From Zelopaecilomyces penicillatus (lineage: Eukaryota; Ascomycota; Sordariomycetes; Hypocreales; Pseudodiploosporaceae), in NCBI GenBank assembly GCA_005765155.1, contig VCCP01000002.1:248001-312000 (forward strand): a stretch of DNA of 64,000 nucleotides, written 5' to 3'. Below the pieces are notes generated by a model. The model did not search any database and was not told the origin of the DNA. It saw nothing but the letters and a program-made list of their open reading frames with translations. The position numbers and the translations under genes are program-made. Below, one piece after another: positions 48,355-60,212 of the stretch (its first letter is position 1; every line of letters begins with the position of its first letter).

Positions 48355-50044
48355 ATGGCCTCTCTTGGCCGCAGCATCAAGGCAAGAACCAAAAATTACC
48401 CTGATGCGATCGTCTGGAGTGGACATTCACACTGACTCTCTTCTCTTGCCTTAGGCGACTACCGCCCCTCTATCCTCGGCGATTGCGCTCCGCGGCGCAC
48501 GACTCGCCTCATTCCATCACGCCTCATGTCGTGTCGAAGCTCGCTGGCGCTATGAGCGGATACAAACATCTCAAGTTCGATGGTCCTCCGACTCTACCAA
48601 CGATGGGCATACACGAGCCCAAGATTCGCCCGCCTCAAGTCAGGCATCTACGGCGCCGTCCTCCGCTCCATCTTCGAGCCCTCGTCGCAAGGAGTCAGCG
48701 GGCGGCAAATTCAACCTGTACGGAGACGACTGGGAAGATACAGTCGACTTTGCCATCCAATCCTTTGACGAGCTGCCGCATCGTCTCTTCGGCATCAACC
48801 AGCACATGATGATCAACTATGAGCTCAAGGAAGCCTTGAGAGTCATGCTGCGCCAATTCAACGCGCCCATCGTATACTGTTTTGCATACGGCTCCGGCGT
48901 CTTCCCACAAGAGAGCACTGGCCGGAGCATCAGCGAGGCTGAGTTCCGAGCTGTCCACCCAAAGCCCCCCGAAGCGCTAGTCAAGGCACAGAAAGGGTCC
49001 CCCAAGATGATTGATTTCATCTTTGGTGTGAGCCACACAGAGCATTGGCACTCTATCAATATGAAGCAGCATCGGAATCACTACTCTGGTATCGCATCGC
49101 TTGGGTCCGGGGTTGTTTCACGGGTGCAGAATCTGGGAGCCGGAGTTTACTTCAACCCATATATTGAGATGAACGGCATGCTGATCAAGTATGGCGTTAC
49201 AAGCATCGATAATCTTGTCAACGATCTGTCTACTTGGGAAAACCTCTACCTTGCTGGACGACTTCAAAAGCCAGTCAAAATTCTACGCGATCATCCCCAG
49301 GTCCGCCTCGCAAACCAGCATAATCTCATCGCAGCCGTGCGCACCGCACTCCTTCTCTTACCCCCTAATTTCACCGAATCAGATCTCTACAGCACCATAG
49401 CTGGCCTCAGCTATCTCGGCGACCCCCGAATGGCGCTCCCCACCGAGAACAAGAGCAAAGTCGCCAACATTGTTGACAACAACATGGTGCATTTCCGCCG
49501 TCTCTACGCACCCTTGATTAAGACGCTACCCAATGTTGATTTCCTCGACCCGTGTCGATTAGACGACGAGAACTGGATTCTCAACCCCGAGGCCGATAGC
49601 CGGCTCCAGCAGGACATGGACCTATCCAAGCGTGGAAACATGGTCCGCCGGCTACCAACACATTTTAGGTCCCGCTTATACTTTCAGTATCAGAAGAAAT
49701 TCGGGCTTCCAGGAAAAGAATTTGCCGAGATGATGCGCGCCTCTTCAGATGATGAAATCTCAGTGAAGAAGCGACAGGGCGGCGAGTTCGAGAGACGCAT
49801 CGCGGCTGATGACCAAGAGCAGATGCGGGCGCTCACACGGCAGGTTATCAAACAGACTGTAAATTGGCCAAGTACCTCGCAGAGTATCAAGGGCGCGTTT
49901 ATGGGAGGCTGGAGCCGCACGCTGCGCTATCTGGGTGAGAAGTATTCCAAGTGGAAAAAGGGCAAGACTGAGGAGAAGGCGAAAACAAAAGCCCCCAAGG
50001 AGGAGGAGGAGGTTAAAGAAAAGTCCAACGAAAAGTCGGAGTAA
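48355..50044 (+). CDS. tam41: Mitochondrial CDP-diacylglycerol synthase TAM41 (MMP37), 538 aa
   Basis: Makes CDP-diacylglycerol from phosphatidic acid and CTP at the matrix side of the mitochondrial inner membrane, the first step towards cardiolipin. Two exons, 48355-48381 and 48455-50044. The intron starts GCAAGA and ends TTAG, with branch-like CTGAC, so it is a GC-AG intron; reading through it gives a stop. The alternative donor at 48412 (GTCTGG) would leave an intron of only 43 nt. The N-terminus (MASLGRSIKATTAPLSS...) is basic and Ser/Ala-rich, a mitochondrial presequence by composition. The nucleotidyltransferase signature is AYGSGVF near residues 153-160 followed by the acidic motif MIDFIFGV and HTEHWHSIN. 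The C-terminal end is a Lys/Glu-rich tail. Start context CGCCGCCATGG is strong. Confidence 0.94.
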
Positions 50045-51203
50045 GATTCTGCGACCACTTATGACAAGCAAGACACTGGTCAATCCGTCGATCATCGCCT
50101 TTTATTGACTGCATATCACGAATGGAATATCGAATTAGTTGGCCACGATTCTCATCGAATCAAAGTCCTCAACTGAGCGACTCTTCTGGTTCCATACCGT
50201 TCTGTGTTTATACTAGCTATATTCTCACTACAGCAAATCCCCGTGGCCTTCACGCAGATAATGCCCATGTCTTGTCTAAACCCTCCTGCCATCGGACACT
50301 GCTTAGGCTAAACGCTCTTTTAACCACACCCCCGTGTGTGTTTTCATTATTCTTTTTCCTTTTCTTCTTTTACTCAACAGCATAGGAGTTGTATCGTTAT
50401 GAAATGCGGGATTACATGACAAAAACAGGACAAAAGGTAGATAGATCAAAGCCGAGCGCTGGGGATGAGAGGCAAAACTGGAAAAAGGGGTGTGTAAGTG
50501 AGGCTGTTTGCGAGAAACGCCCTAGGAGTGACTCGGAGTGAATGAAGATATGGGAAGCAAAGTGGTTACACAGGACAGGAAATAATGAAGAAGAAGAAAA
50601 ATACTACGAGGACTAACACCCAAGAGATTTTATAGAGATGTCTATTATATACAGTTTACATAAAGTGCACCATGCTGAACATTCCATAAAGTCATAGCAC
50701 AGACACAGTCCTGTTGGTGATGAGATTGCGAGCCAAACACGATGTGGCTTTGCTAGCTTAGCCAATTTATTCAAATACTTCACTCAATATATACTAATGT
50801 ATATAGTACAAGCTGCTCTTACTTAATGTTTTCAACATACTAAATAGCATGAGCATATTATTCTGCAACTGTGTATATCTGTTTGAGCTAGCGGGGTTGT
50901 ATAGCAAAAGCTCATACTATATGTATAGACTGTATAATACGAATTATATTACTCTCTTAAAGGTCTTACTATTTCTAGCAATGCCTAGCAATAACTAGCA
51001 ATATCCAGCAATACCTGGTAATACATGGTAATAATTAGCAATATCTGAAGATATTCAATATTAAAACCATCTTATAAATATACAAATAAAGAGTAAGAAA
51101 AAACCAATCTCTGAACTGCACGCTGAATTTGAGGGCTCTTATTGGCCTATAGAGTTTCTAAGCAAATTTCAACCAAATTATATCCTCATCAACCTGTTGC
51201 CCA
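50045..51203. other. AT-rich convergent intergenic region of TAM41 and DCL1
   Basis: About 1.15 kb between the 3' ends of TAM41 and DCL1. The half nearest DCL1 (about 50600-51120) is clearly AT-rich compared with its neighbours and carries a decamer tandem repeat. No gene supportable. Confidence 0.75.
50976..51045. repeat. Decamer tandem repeat, 7 units
   Basis: Seven consecutive 10-base units built on TAGCAATAYC (variants include tagcaatgcc, cagcaatacc, tggtaataca). Unit length is exactly 10 throughout; most changes are transitions. Confidence 0.85.
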
Positions 51204-54200
51204 TCACTCGCAGTCACAGCCAACAACCTCCCTGAATTCCTTCCTCGTCAGCTTTTCAAACCTCCCAAGCGCCATCTTCGCCACCATTGCCTTGGCATCG
51301 CTGCCACTTCGGGCTGTTGCGTGCTCAACTACCTTCTCGTGGATCATCAGCGCACATAAAACGTCATTATCGCTGAGGATCGAGACCCCCATTTCTACAG
51401 CCAAAGGCACCGCTGACACACACATTGTCCATTTCTGGCAGCCCAGATCTTGCTGTAATCGATGCGTGACAGCTGTCACGGGGTGATTACTTGCATACTT
51501 GTCATAAAGTTCCATGTTTTGGAAATACGGCTGCACCCATGTTGTGAAGAAGTCTTGCACAACGCTGTAGTCGTATTTGGAGTCAACAAACATGGCTCCA
51601 ATAAGGGCTTCAAGCGCATCAGCCAATGCCTTTGGCGGGTGTGGCACATTAAGCCAAAAACTTCTAATTCTGGCCTCGTCGTCGTCGCAGTCCTTGCCAT
51701 TCAAGTCCTCTATTTCAAGGCGTGCGCACTCTTCCGCTTGCTCCAGCTGTACCGCATAGTCCTGGATAAAACCGAGGAGCGGTGAAGTTCCAATAAGAAG
51801 ATGCTTATGGAGTTTGAGCTTGACGCAAAGAAAGCCCAGGAACTGGTTCGATACCATGGCCATCTTGTGCTCCGTCAGCCACTGCGGATCTGCATCCGGA
51901 AAGCGTTTGAACAGATGGTCAACAATTGTCATATCCAGCAAGGCATCACCCAGAAATTCTAGTCGTTGATAATCTGGGATAGACTCGAATACATACGACG
52001 GATGCTTGAATGCGCTGCGAAGCAAAGTAGGTGACTGGAACCTGTAGCCAACGTTTTCTGCAATCCGGTCAACGGCAAGGCGCTGTGCAGCTGTAGATGG
52101 TCCAGTGTGCCACTTTGGTACATGAAAAGCATCATAATAGTCTCTGAATTTTGTCATCTTGTGAGACTTGTTCCTGACTACTGCGCTGACAGCTTTGACG
52201 GCCATATCCAAGTCATCATCCGGACCGGTGAGGTACGCTGCGCCGATAAGCGCTTCACAAACATCTGCAATTGACTTATCAGAGATACAATGTCTAGCTT
52301 CTGTCTTAATAGCCTTGCCTTTGTTGAGCTTCATGTTCGGGTACCATGTTCGGCGGTCGAAGGCTTTAGAGCGAACATGTTCCTGTATCTTGCGATCGAC
52401 GGCATGGTTAAAGAGGTTTTTGTTGCAAATCATGAGCATACGCTCAACATGGTATTCAAATTCATCGCCCCCTGGCATAATCGTGAAGATGGAGATAGTC
52501 GTGGCCATCTTTAGGAACGAGTCGCCAAGCAGCTCTAGTCTTTCGTAATTTCTACCCATGCCGGCTTGAAAGCCAACTTGCTCAGCGCCGTGTTCTTCTG
52601 TGTTGAAGCTGTCCTTCGTCATGGCTTCTAAAGCCAGGTCTGGTGCGATAGCAATATCAAGAATGGAACATGCCTCAAGAGAAATTAGGATAGAGTCTAT
52701 CCGATACATAATTACCGGAAGAGTCAAAGCCATCGCAACAATGTCAACGGGGATCTATAAATCGATGTTAGCAAATGTATCAATCAATAGGGGTTACAAT
52801 AATAGGAACAAAGTTCAACGTCAACTTGCCGGAGAAATATCGAGAGGCTCGAGAATAACACAGCATTTACGATTGGCATCTTCTTCGACAAAAAACTCAT
52901 CAAGGAAATTGCGACGCAGAGAGAGAAGCTCTGCATTGACGACTGGTTGGTCATCTCGCCACTGTCTGCGTTTGCGAGACTGCAAAGTTAAACTGTTGCT
53001 GTACTCTTTTATGTTTTGTTCACCTGCGCGGTAGGCACGACTCTTCGGAACTGGAGCATACTTGGGCGGAGGGTCAGACGGTTTCAGTTCCTTGTTAATG
53101 CCACCAAGGATGAATTTGCGAGAGCCATCCCATGGGTCTATCGCGAGTTTTCCATGAAAGAAATCGTCTGGTGCATTTTCCCAAGTAGTATTCTTGTTCT
53201 CTTTAACATCATTGAGGACATTCCAGTCTATGTGTGCCTCTCCAGAAGCCAAGGAAGACATGTCGCAAGGAGCAACAAAGTAAGGCATCTCATCGACCTC
53301 GGCTTCGTAAATCTTGCTAAAGACATCTGCAAATACTCGTAGAGTGAACGTTGCTAGAAGCTCTTTTTCTTCTGTGGAAAGTACTATTGAGGATTGTGAT
53401 GCGGACAGTCGCAACATGGAAGTTTCGCCGTTGCCAAAATACATTGGAATCGGTGACATTATAGGTAGTGGCTGTCTTGTCAGCATGATGAGTGGTTGGC
53501 AAGGCCTTTGGAGTTGATCCGACTTATCAAGAGCGAGCAGGGTTGTGAATAGCTCGGTCTGTGAACCCGGGCAATGGCTTAACCAAAAGCTCGGTTTCAC
53601 TCGCATAGCGTATTCTGCCTTTTTGTTGGAACTGATAGCCAGGCGCGCGTTGCGCATTGCTGGAAGGTGTTTCGTAAAGACAGGCTGCAGATGACCATCA
53701 AGAAACTTCTTTTGAACCAGCTCAACGCAAGCAGTAAAAGCTGCGGAGCATCGAGCCAATTGCTTGCCACGCTGTGGCTCACCCGAGACAGACTGGATCG
53801 GTGCTGTGTCTGGCAAGTTCGCGCGAGCCACAAAGCTCTTCCCCATTGCTGTCACAGTATACTCGACCTGTGGCGGATTTTCATCATTTTTATTCGGGAG
53901 CGTTGATACAAATTTTGCAAGAACATCCAAGCTAGAAATGAATGTCAACTGAGCACCAGTTTCCGGTATAACATGTATCTTTTGGGAAATCTGCTCATGC
54001 TTGGCTATGGCATCGACATCCAGGGTAAAATCATCCACTTTTCGGTCCTCTGGCAGCCGGGAGCAAAACTTCCGCAAAGAAGTAGTGTCCCTTGCCGTCT
54101 GCATCAGACGCCTCAGATGGTCCATGTTGCCCTCTTCGACCATACTAACGTAAAGCGAAGAGCTCTTTCGTGCCCGCCCCTTGGACTGTATGTATTGAAT

Positions 54201-56020
54201 TGCTGATGTATAGAGGTCAAATCTCACAACGATATCGCATTCAGGAATGTCGATTCCTTCCTCGGCGACGGAGGTGGCAAAAAGACAGTTGGAATCTCCG
54301 TTTCTAAAACTTTGTAAAGTTAGGATCTGGTCGCGATGTGACATGTTGATAATGCCGGGAGCAGCCGCATTTGTGCCAATCTGCTTGCTTTCATTAACAG
54401 GCTGTGCTTAATTGAGAGATGCTGAAGTATCTTACCATGAAAGACGCCCGCATGCCTCTGATTTGCATCTTCGGTTGCTTGAACAAGTCAGCTAGAAGTA
54501 CTGCAGTATACCTCGTCTGGACAAACACAATGCAACGTCCGACGCCCTTGACTAGAAAGGCATCCAAAAGAATCTCGTAGAGAAGGTTGACTTTTGTTGA
54601 TAGTGCATTGCCGTCCATTGGGGTAATGTTAGTGAAGTTATGGGCTTGAACCAGAGTCCGCGCGTGCTCAACAGAATCCATCGCCTTATCTGCTTCTGCC
54701 ATGCTCGAGTGATCCGTGAAGTCACGACCAGTTCTAGCTACAAGCCGGCTGATTTCCGCATCGGTCATCAGAAGTTGCCAATAACGATCCGCACACCAGG
54801 GTCCCAGGGATGAGGCAGCCGCCTGAGCGAATTCTAAATGACTGTGGAACTGCGCATTATTTCCTACATGAGCTGCAATCTTGTGCCATAATGCGGTTTG
54901 CGACTCTTCAGGCAGTTGAAGCTTCGCATAGCACTCCTTGATCTCGATTTGTTGACGGTGAGCCTGGTTCTGAAATAAAACTTCGCATGAAACAGTCGCA
55001 ATTGTGCTGCAAAGCATTGCTTCTAGTGTCATAGCTGCACTACAGACATCGTCTGTTTTTGCGTCAACTGGCGAGGCAGTCATGCCAAGAATCCGTGGGC
55101 GGGCCGTCGGCTCTTGTAGATAATGACTCTTCATGATCCTTGCATATGGGTGATTCTTTTTAGTATGATGAGCTTCATCGAAAATCAGAAGATTGATTTG
55201 GTTCATTCGAATGAAGCCACTATTCAAAAGATCAAGCAAGATTTGTGCCGTGCATACGACGGCCATGTTATCAGCAAACTGCTGGTCCCAATACGCTTTT
55301 GTTCTGGAAACGCCAGTCATTTCGCCATAGAATTTTCCGATAGGAAGCTCCAGATTGCAGCTGAGGACGGTGTGCTGCTGGAAGCAAAGAGCAACCTTTT
55401 CAACAACGAAGAAGGCTGTTTTGGGTGCTTGGCCGTTGGCACGATGTTCCAGTTCCTCTTCCAGGATATGTCTCAATAACAGCGCCGCAATCAAAGTCTT
55501 TCCGGATCCTATAAGCGAAAACGACCAAAACATTAGACTTGACAGTTCGGATAACGCAGCTTGTGAAAAAGACACATAACTCACCTGTCTCCAACACAAC
55601 AATGGTGTTTTTCTCCTTGGCGCGCTCAAAAAGTTCAATTTGGTACTCCCGAGGACTAGCAATGATCTTTCTGTTTGGGTAGTTTACAGCCAACGACCCC
55701 ACAGGAGTGTTTTCGGATTTCTGAACCAGTCTTTCCTTGGACTCTCTTGTGACTTGACGTTGGTTCTTTTCCAGCCATGACTGAAACGCAGCATCTTCAC
55801 GACGTTTCTTCTCTGTCAATTGTCGCGGGTTCTTTTCGGGATTCGTCGTCAACAGATATTTATTTTCGTCTAGATCGTCGTCTTCATCGTCGAAAGGGGC
55901 ATTTTCTTCTAAACAGCTCGAGAGGATTTCAGAGGTCTCAAAGACCTCATTTTTCAGAGAATCCTCAGGATTGGGCTCGCCCACCAACCCAGGCAATGGA
56001 ATGGCTTCAACAGTCGCCAT
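51204..56020 (-). CDS. dcl1: Dicer-like protein, DCL1 type, 1536 aa
   Basis: Cuts double-stranded RNA into small RNAs for RNA silencing. Four minus-strand exons, 55585-56020, 54436-55508, 52830-54380 and 51204-52754, all keeping frame. Intron 3 has donor GCAAGT (GC-AG); the junction gives the family-conserved SPIPVD. Domains: DExH helicase with Walker A TGSGKT (residues ~145-150) and DEAHH (~255), helicase C (SVAEEGIDIP ~540, SKGRAR), Dicer dimerisation region, PAZ-like central region, RNase IIIa (ERLELLGD ~1091, EALIGAAYL) and RNase IIIb (QRLEFLGD ~1284, EALIGAMFV ~1398) with the acidic catalytic residues present, then a short C-terminal dsRNA-binding-like end (GCDCE). The wording around Walker A (FERAKEKN, TLIAALLLRH) fits DCL1 rather than DCL2. 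Start chosen at 56020; an open reading frame continues upstream but looks like 5' UTR. Appears intact. Confidence 0.94.
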
Positions 56021-56893
56021 GGTCGGGGTCGGGCGAAGCTTTGGCAACGGGCGTTTTGAATGAGAAAGCCTCACATAGCCCAGAGCCCTTGCTCGAATGG
56101 TGGAAGGAGAGGAGGAGCAACGAAAGGATGAAGAATTGAAAAGAAGAGGGAAAGGAAAAGGTATTGATCGCCCAAGGGGGGTGAGGGAGCTCGCCCGCCG
56201 CCAGCTGGCAGGAGACATCGAGAGTCAGGCACGGGCCTCAGGCAAACAGCAAACGGAGACGCGCATCGTTGCATGAGGCTCATACAATTCCCACTTGGTA
56301 TCTTATACACTAGTAGGTACCTTTATCTTTTGGTATTGGCATTGGTGACTCTATTGTCCGGACGAGGCAGATAAGTCTGTCGTTTTGCGTCTAAGTAAGC
56401 TCTATGAGGGGCCTTCGACTAACTACATAAACAGAACATGAATTTAAGAAGTATTTCATCAGCTTGGTTTCATGGTGTTGAATATGATATAGACCATTGA
56501 CTAGAAGAAGTGTTGATCTGATTTATCACCTTGGATGTAGATCTTCATGATTATGAATCTATTCATAGGAGACGATCGATGCAGGACATGTAAAGCGATG
56601 GATGATTCAATCAAGCCACGATTGGAATCCATATGGTGTAGGTTGTCCTGTTACCTAAGCCGAAACAGCAGTGTGGCTAAGGCTAGTTGTGCCACAGTAG
56701 TGCCACTGTTACTCCACATTCTGCGCTCTCAAGTGCTGTATTCATGCAGATGACTTGGTAGACGACATCATTCATTTGTTTCTCCATCGCCTCTGTTTCG
56801 TTGGTTGTAACATAAGTATCGCCAGCGCAGCAAAAACATTAGCTCTCTTTGTGAACATATTCCTTATAGAAGCATGCATCTGCATAACTCAAG
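56021..56893. promoter_or_regulatory. Divergent intergenic region of DCL1 and the LYR gene
   Basis: About 0.87 kb shared upstream region of DCL1 (minus) and the ETFRF1-like gene (plus). No supportable gene. Pyrimidine/purine-rich next to DCL1. Confidence 0.6.
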
Positions 56894-57427
56894 ATGCCGA
56901 CCGTAAACCCAGAGTTAAGAAGACAGGTCGTTGCTATCTACAAAGGTTCAACTCCCCCCCAAGATCGACACCAACATCATCGTCATCATCATTCCTTATC
57001 CTCAGTTTCATCTTCTTCTTCATCCTCGCCAATATCATTTCTACTCTCTTAACATTCTTGGCTGACATTTAAGAAACTTCTACTTCAATTGAAAACAGAA
57101 CTTTTATTTCTTGGCAGGGAATATCCCCTCGGATTTGGCTACTTTCGGCCCCGGCTTCACGGCGCCTTCATGGCCAAAGCCGCAGAGCGCGACGAGGACA
57201 AGATTCGCTCTGGCATTGCGCAGGCGCAGTACGTAAAGAAAGGTATCTATTCCAATTATCTCACTCCTTCTATAGTCTTGCACTGCCTACCTACCTTGAT
57301 GTTGTAGACACGACATAGTTTGTAATGGTTCTTTCCATCTTTCCTTTTTTTCCTGTCTTTTCATCTCGATTCCTACAGCTTGGATTTGCATAGATGCTGA
57401 CCCTTTCCAGAAATCGAGGCATTGTAA
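56894..57427 (+). CDS. LYR-motif protein, ETFRF1/LYRM5-like, C-terminus uncertain
   Basis: Small mitochondrial LYR protein resembling ETFRF1 (LYRM5), which regulates the electron-transfer flavoprotein. Exons 56894-56945, 57099-57242 and 57411-57427 are inferred; both introns are GT-AG and the second has a good branch site (ATGCTGAC) before TTTCCAG. The first exon codes a short N-terminus ending VVAIYK, the LYR-type helix; the second begins ELLFLGREYPLGFGYF, closely like the family. The third exon reads EIEAL and then TAA, so the product would be about 70 residues and would lack the family's C-terminal segment of about 12-15 residues. The TAA is part of GTAAGT, a perfect donor, so a fourth exon may exist; I could not find one that codes the expected residues in the next 900 bases. 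Confidence 0.75.
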
Positions 57428-58385
57428 GTCTGGTTTATTCTTCCCCTTTTTGTCATTATTTACCATTCTCTCTCTGAACTCATTCACAACTATCCAATTA
57501 TCATATCACCTTCCCCTTGCACACATCAATAAACACAAACATATACACATAACATAACATAACATCTGCTTTTTATTTTTCACGCTACGACACGCACACA
57601 CACTGGACCAAATGAAATGCCAAAAATCTCAAATCAAAGAAAAAGAATGTTCTCGCACCAAAAATCATCGCGCCCCGAATCTGCCCCCGTCTATAGTCTG
57701 TACACACAAGGAAAAAAACGTCACTCGCTCATCCCCCATCATGCAGTTTCGTCTTGTTTTCGCCATCACTTTTTTCTCCATTGTTCCATTTTCATTCTTT
57801 CCGAGCCCAAGCCACCCCTCTTTCTTTCTGTTTTAAAAAGGAAAAACTCTTCTTCTCCATGTCAAACCACCGAGAAAAACAGATATGGGGAAAGAAAGGA
57901 GTTTGAAGCCAAAGCCAAATCTCTCCACAGACTCCTTCGCGACTTTAAAAAAAACAGCCATTCATCTTTTTTGTGACCACCTTCCCCCTCATCCAGAGGT
58001 TATGCAAGGTAGAGGTTTGCTGATGTTGGTTCGTTGGCTGTGTGCAACAATAGATACTATCTGAAGCGATATCGCACCCTCAGGAAACGATACGATCCCA
58101 ACGCATAAAATAGCTGAACATGTATGTCTGAAGTGTTTGTTTGGGGGGGTAGATGGCCGAGGGACGGTTATCAAAGGGTCGTGCGTATTTGAATTGTCAC
58201 ATCGCAGGTAAACCAAGCAGGAGAAGGCGCAAAAACCCACAAGGGTGTGCTGAATTGAATTGAAGAATAAAAGAATGCCCGTCTCTCGTGGTCTCTTATA
58301 TGTCGTTTAATATCCTTTCTCATAGTTTGTGTCGGTTCCCGCCAAATATCAATCCGTCATGGTGGCTTACTAAGTCGCTGCATCC
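57428..58385. other. Intergenic region
   Basis: About 0.95 kb between the convergent LYR gene and methyltransferase gene. Contains ATAAC pentamer repeats (about 57546-57566) and A/T-rich sequence. May include the 3' end of the LYR gene if that has a further exon; otherwise no gene seen. Confidence 0.55.
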
Positions 58386-60212
58386 TTATCCAGACTGTGG
58401 CTTCTTCTTTGCCCACCATGCACCAACCTCAAGGCACTCCCCCCAGCTGGTTCCGTTCTCGCTAATCAAATCACCCATCATCTTGCTAAGCCACACATCC
58501 CATTCGTCTTGACTCTTGCCGCTAACCTCTCGTAAGACAGGCTCCAGCGCCTGCATTTGTTGCACTACTGTGAGCAGTGCTGTTTGTCTCAATGCTATTT
58601 GGCCAGCCGTCAACGTCTTCTTCTCCACTATCAGCACCTCCTTTCCCTTCCCCTCCAGGTCGGTTGCCTTGCCATCCTTGGTGATGATACCGCCGACGCC
58701 CTCGCGCTCCCAGCGAACTTCGCTAAGCGGGATGGCAAGTCGGCGGGATTTGACGTCGCTGAGAACTTCTGACTCTTGAAGCAGTGTAGGGCCGATGACT
58801 GTACATGGTACGGCGGTGAGATCCCTGGCCTCGAGGGCTTTTGTGGCCCAGTGGTTGTAATCTACCAGAAACGGGTTGAGTGGCGCGGAAAGCGGGGTGT
58901 TTGCGTTCATGACATATGCCCCGAGAGTTGATGCGGTATATTGCTCATCCATGTCGTGGCCGGCCCCGGCGGCAGAACCAGGTACGTGAGGCCGAAGCAT
59001 TCGAATGAGGTGATCCGATTCCCAAATCTCCAGGGTACCGCCCGGCCGAAGCAGGCGGATGTACTCATCAAGAAAGTCTTGATGTTGCATGTTGGTGGTA
59101 ATGAGACTCAGATCCTTGACCATGACGAGGTCATACTCCCCAGTAGTTAGAGGCCAAGGCAACTGGCGCAGGTCATGATGGACAAACTTCCACTTCATGT
59201 CGCGGTCTGGCTTGGCCGCATCAGCTGCCAAATTGGCGCTCCCAGGGGCTAACGGGGCAATGTCGACACCGGTAAAGGAAATGCCACCGTGGCCTCGGCC
59301 TTTGAAGTATCGGTGGCACATCATACTCCAAAAACCGGAGCCGCAGCCGACCTCGAGCACCCGCTGGGGCGGCTTTTTGGTTAATGATGGTGAGCATACT
59401 GGCGCTCCAAAGACCTGGATGAGAAGCAGGGTACGTAAAGACTGCCTGTGCAGCTCAGTAAGGTCAGAAGGGAGAGGATACGGCAGACTCAGATCGCTAA
59501 GGTATGTCCGTCCATTGCGCTGGATAAAGTGTCGAGCAGCGGCGTGGCTGTCCCCCGCGGCAGACGGGTCGGTAGAGGTCATGGTTCCAATGGTGTTGCC
59601 GCTGTTGGAGGAGACGGACTCGGCGCGGTTCAATAGACCGCTCATTTGCCTTGCGCCGGAGGACTTGCTTGCGTCCTGTTCGGGAAACGACGAGACATTT
59701 CTGAGGTCGATGGGGGACGAGCCGTCAGAGGGCCGGACGCGCATACGGGAGAAGCGCTTCGCAGCCGCACCCGACTCGCTGGTAGAGGCGGTTATGGCTG
59801 CGGGCACGGCGCCGGGATCATGCCCCACGGCGGCAAGCAGACAGGCGTTGATGGCGGATGAGGAGCGTGAGGGCGTCGACACGGCGACGGTGGTGGTGGA
59901 AGTTGCTGCTACTACGGCGGGGTGAAGCGAGGAGGAGGAGTTGTGCAGTGGCAGTGACGCTGATGCAGTCGACGATGTCTCGTGCGACGAGAAGCTGGTG
60001 ACGCTGCCGGTCGAGAACCGCGAGTGCTGAGCGGAGGATTGCGCGACAGGCGACACAGCTTGCGAGGCCGGATTGAGGCGCCGAGGGTTCCTGGCTCGTC
60101 GTTGTGGTCGAGGTCGAGACGACGACTTGTCGAGGGGTAGAGGAATGGGGAGGGTGCTGGAGCACATGAACGCTGTGTTGTAGTCGGCCATCCTAGCTGC
60201 TGCTGCTGCCAT
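58386..60212 (-). CDS. SAM-dependent methyltransferase, about 608 aa
   Basis: Single exon on the minus strand. The first 200 or so residues are disordered (Ser, Ala, Pro and Arg-rich). The catalytic core is a class I Rossmann methyltransferase: motif I VLEVGCGSGFW near residues 278-290, then an acidic motif II-like position (GVDIAP), DLVMVKDLSL, and the post-III segment RLLRPGGTLEIWESD. A conserved-looking segment upstream of the core (RNGRTYLSD, LPYPLPSDLTELHRQSLRTLLLIQ) and a long C-terminal region are typical of a fungal-only group of large methyltransferases; substrate unknown. ATG at 60212 is used, but ATG 60191 (MADYN) is an equal candidate and the frame stays open upstream to 60299. 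No intron is needed. Confidence 0.82.
   Translation of the reverse strand: MAAAAARMADYNTAFMCSSTLPIPLPLDKSSSRPRPQRRARNPRRLNPASQAVSPVAQSSAQHSRFSTGSVTSFSSHETSSTASASLPLHNSSSSLHPAVVAATSTTTVAVSTPSRSSSAINACLLAAVGHDPGAVPAAITASTSESGAAAKRFSRMRVRPSDGSSPIDLRNVSSFPEQDASKSSGARQMSGLLNRAESVSSNSGNTIGTMTSTDPSAAGDSHAAARHFIQRNGRTYLSDLSLPYPLPSDLTELHRQSLRTLLLIQVFGAPVCSPSLTKKPPQRVLEVGCGSGFWSMMCHRYFKGRGHGGISFTGVDIAPLAPGSANLAADAAKPDRDMKWKFVHHDLRQLPWPLTTGEYDLVMVKDLSLITTNMQHQDFLDEYIRLLRPGGTLEIWESDHLIRMLRPHVPGSAAGAGHDMDEQYTASTLGAYVMNANTPLSAPLNPFLVDYNHWATKALEARDLTAVPCTVIGPTLLQESEVLSDVKSRRLAIPLSEVRWEREGVGGIITKDGKATDLEGKGKEVLIVEKKTLTAGQIALRQTALLTVVQQMQALEPVLREVSGKSQDEWDVWLSKMMGDLISENGTSWGECLEVGAWWAKKKPQSG

Noticed and set aside
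56021..56218. Upstream extension of DCL1 by 66 residues
   Set aside because: Frame is open, but the translation is Ser/Pro/Arg-rich with no family match, and the ATG at 56020 is followed by a plausible acidic N-terminus.
58941..59925. Plus-strand open frames opposite the methyltransferase gene
   Set aside because: Shadows of a GC-rich gene; the minus strand carries the methyltransferase motif I.
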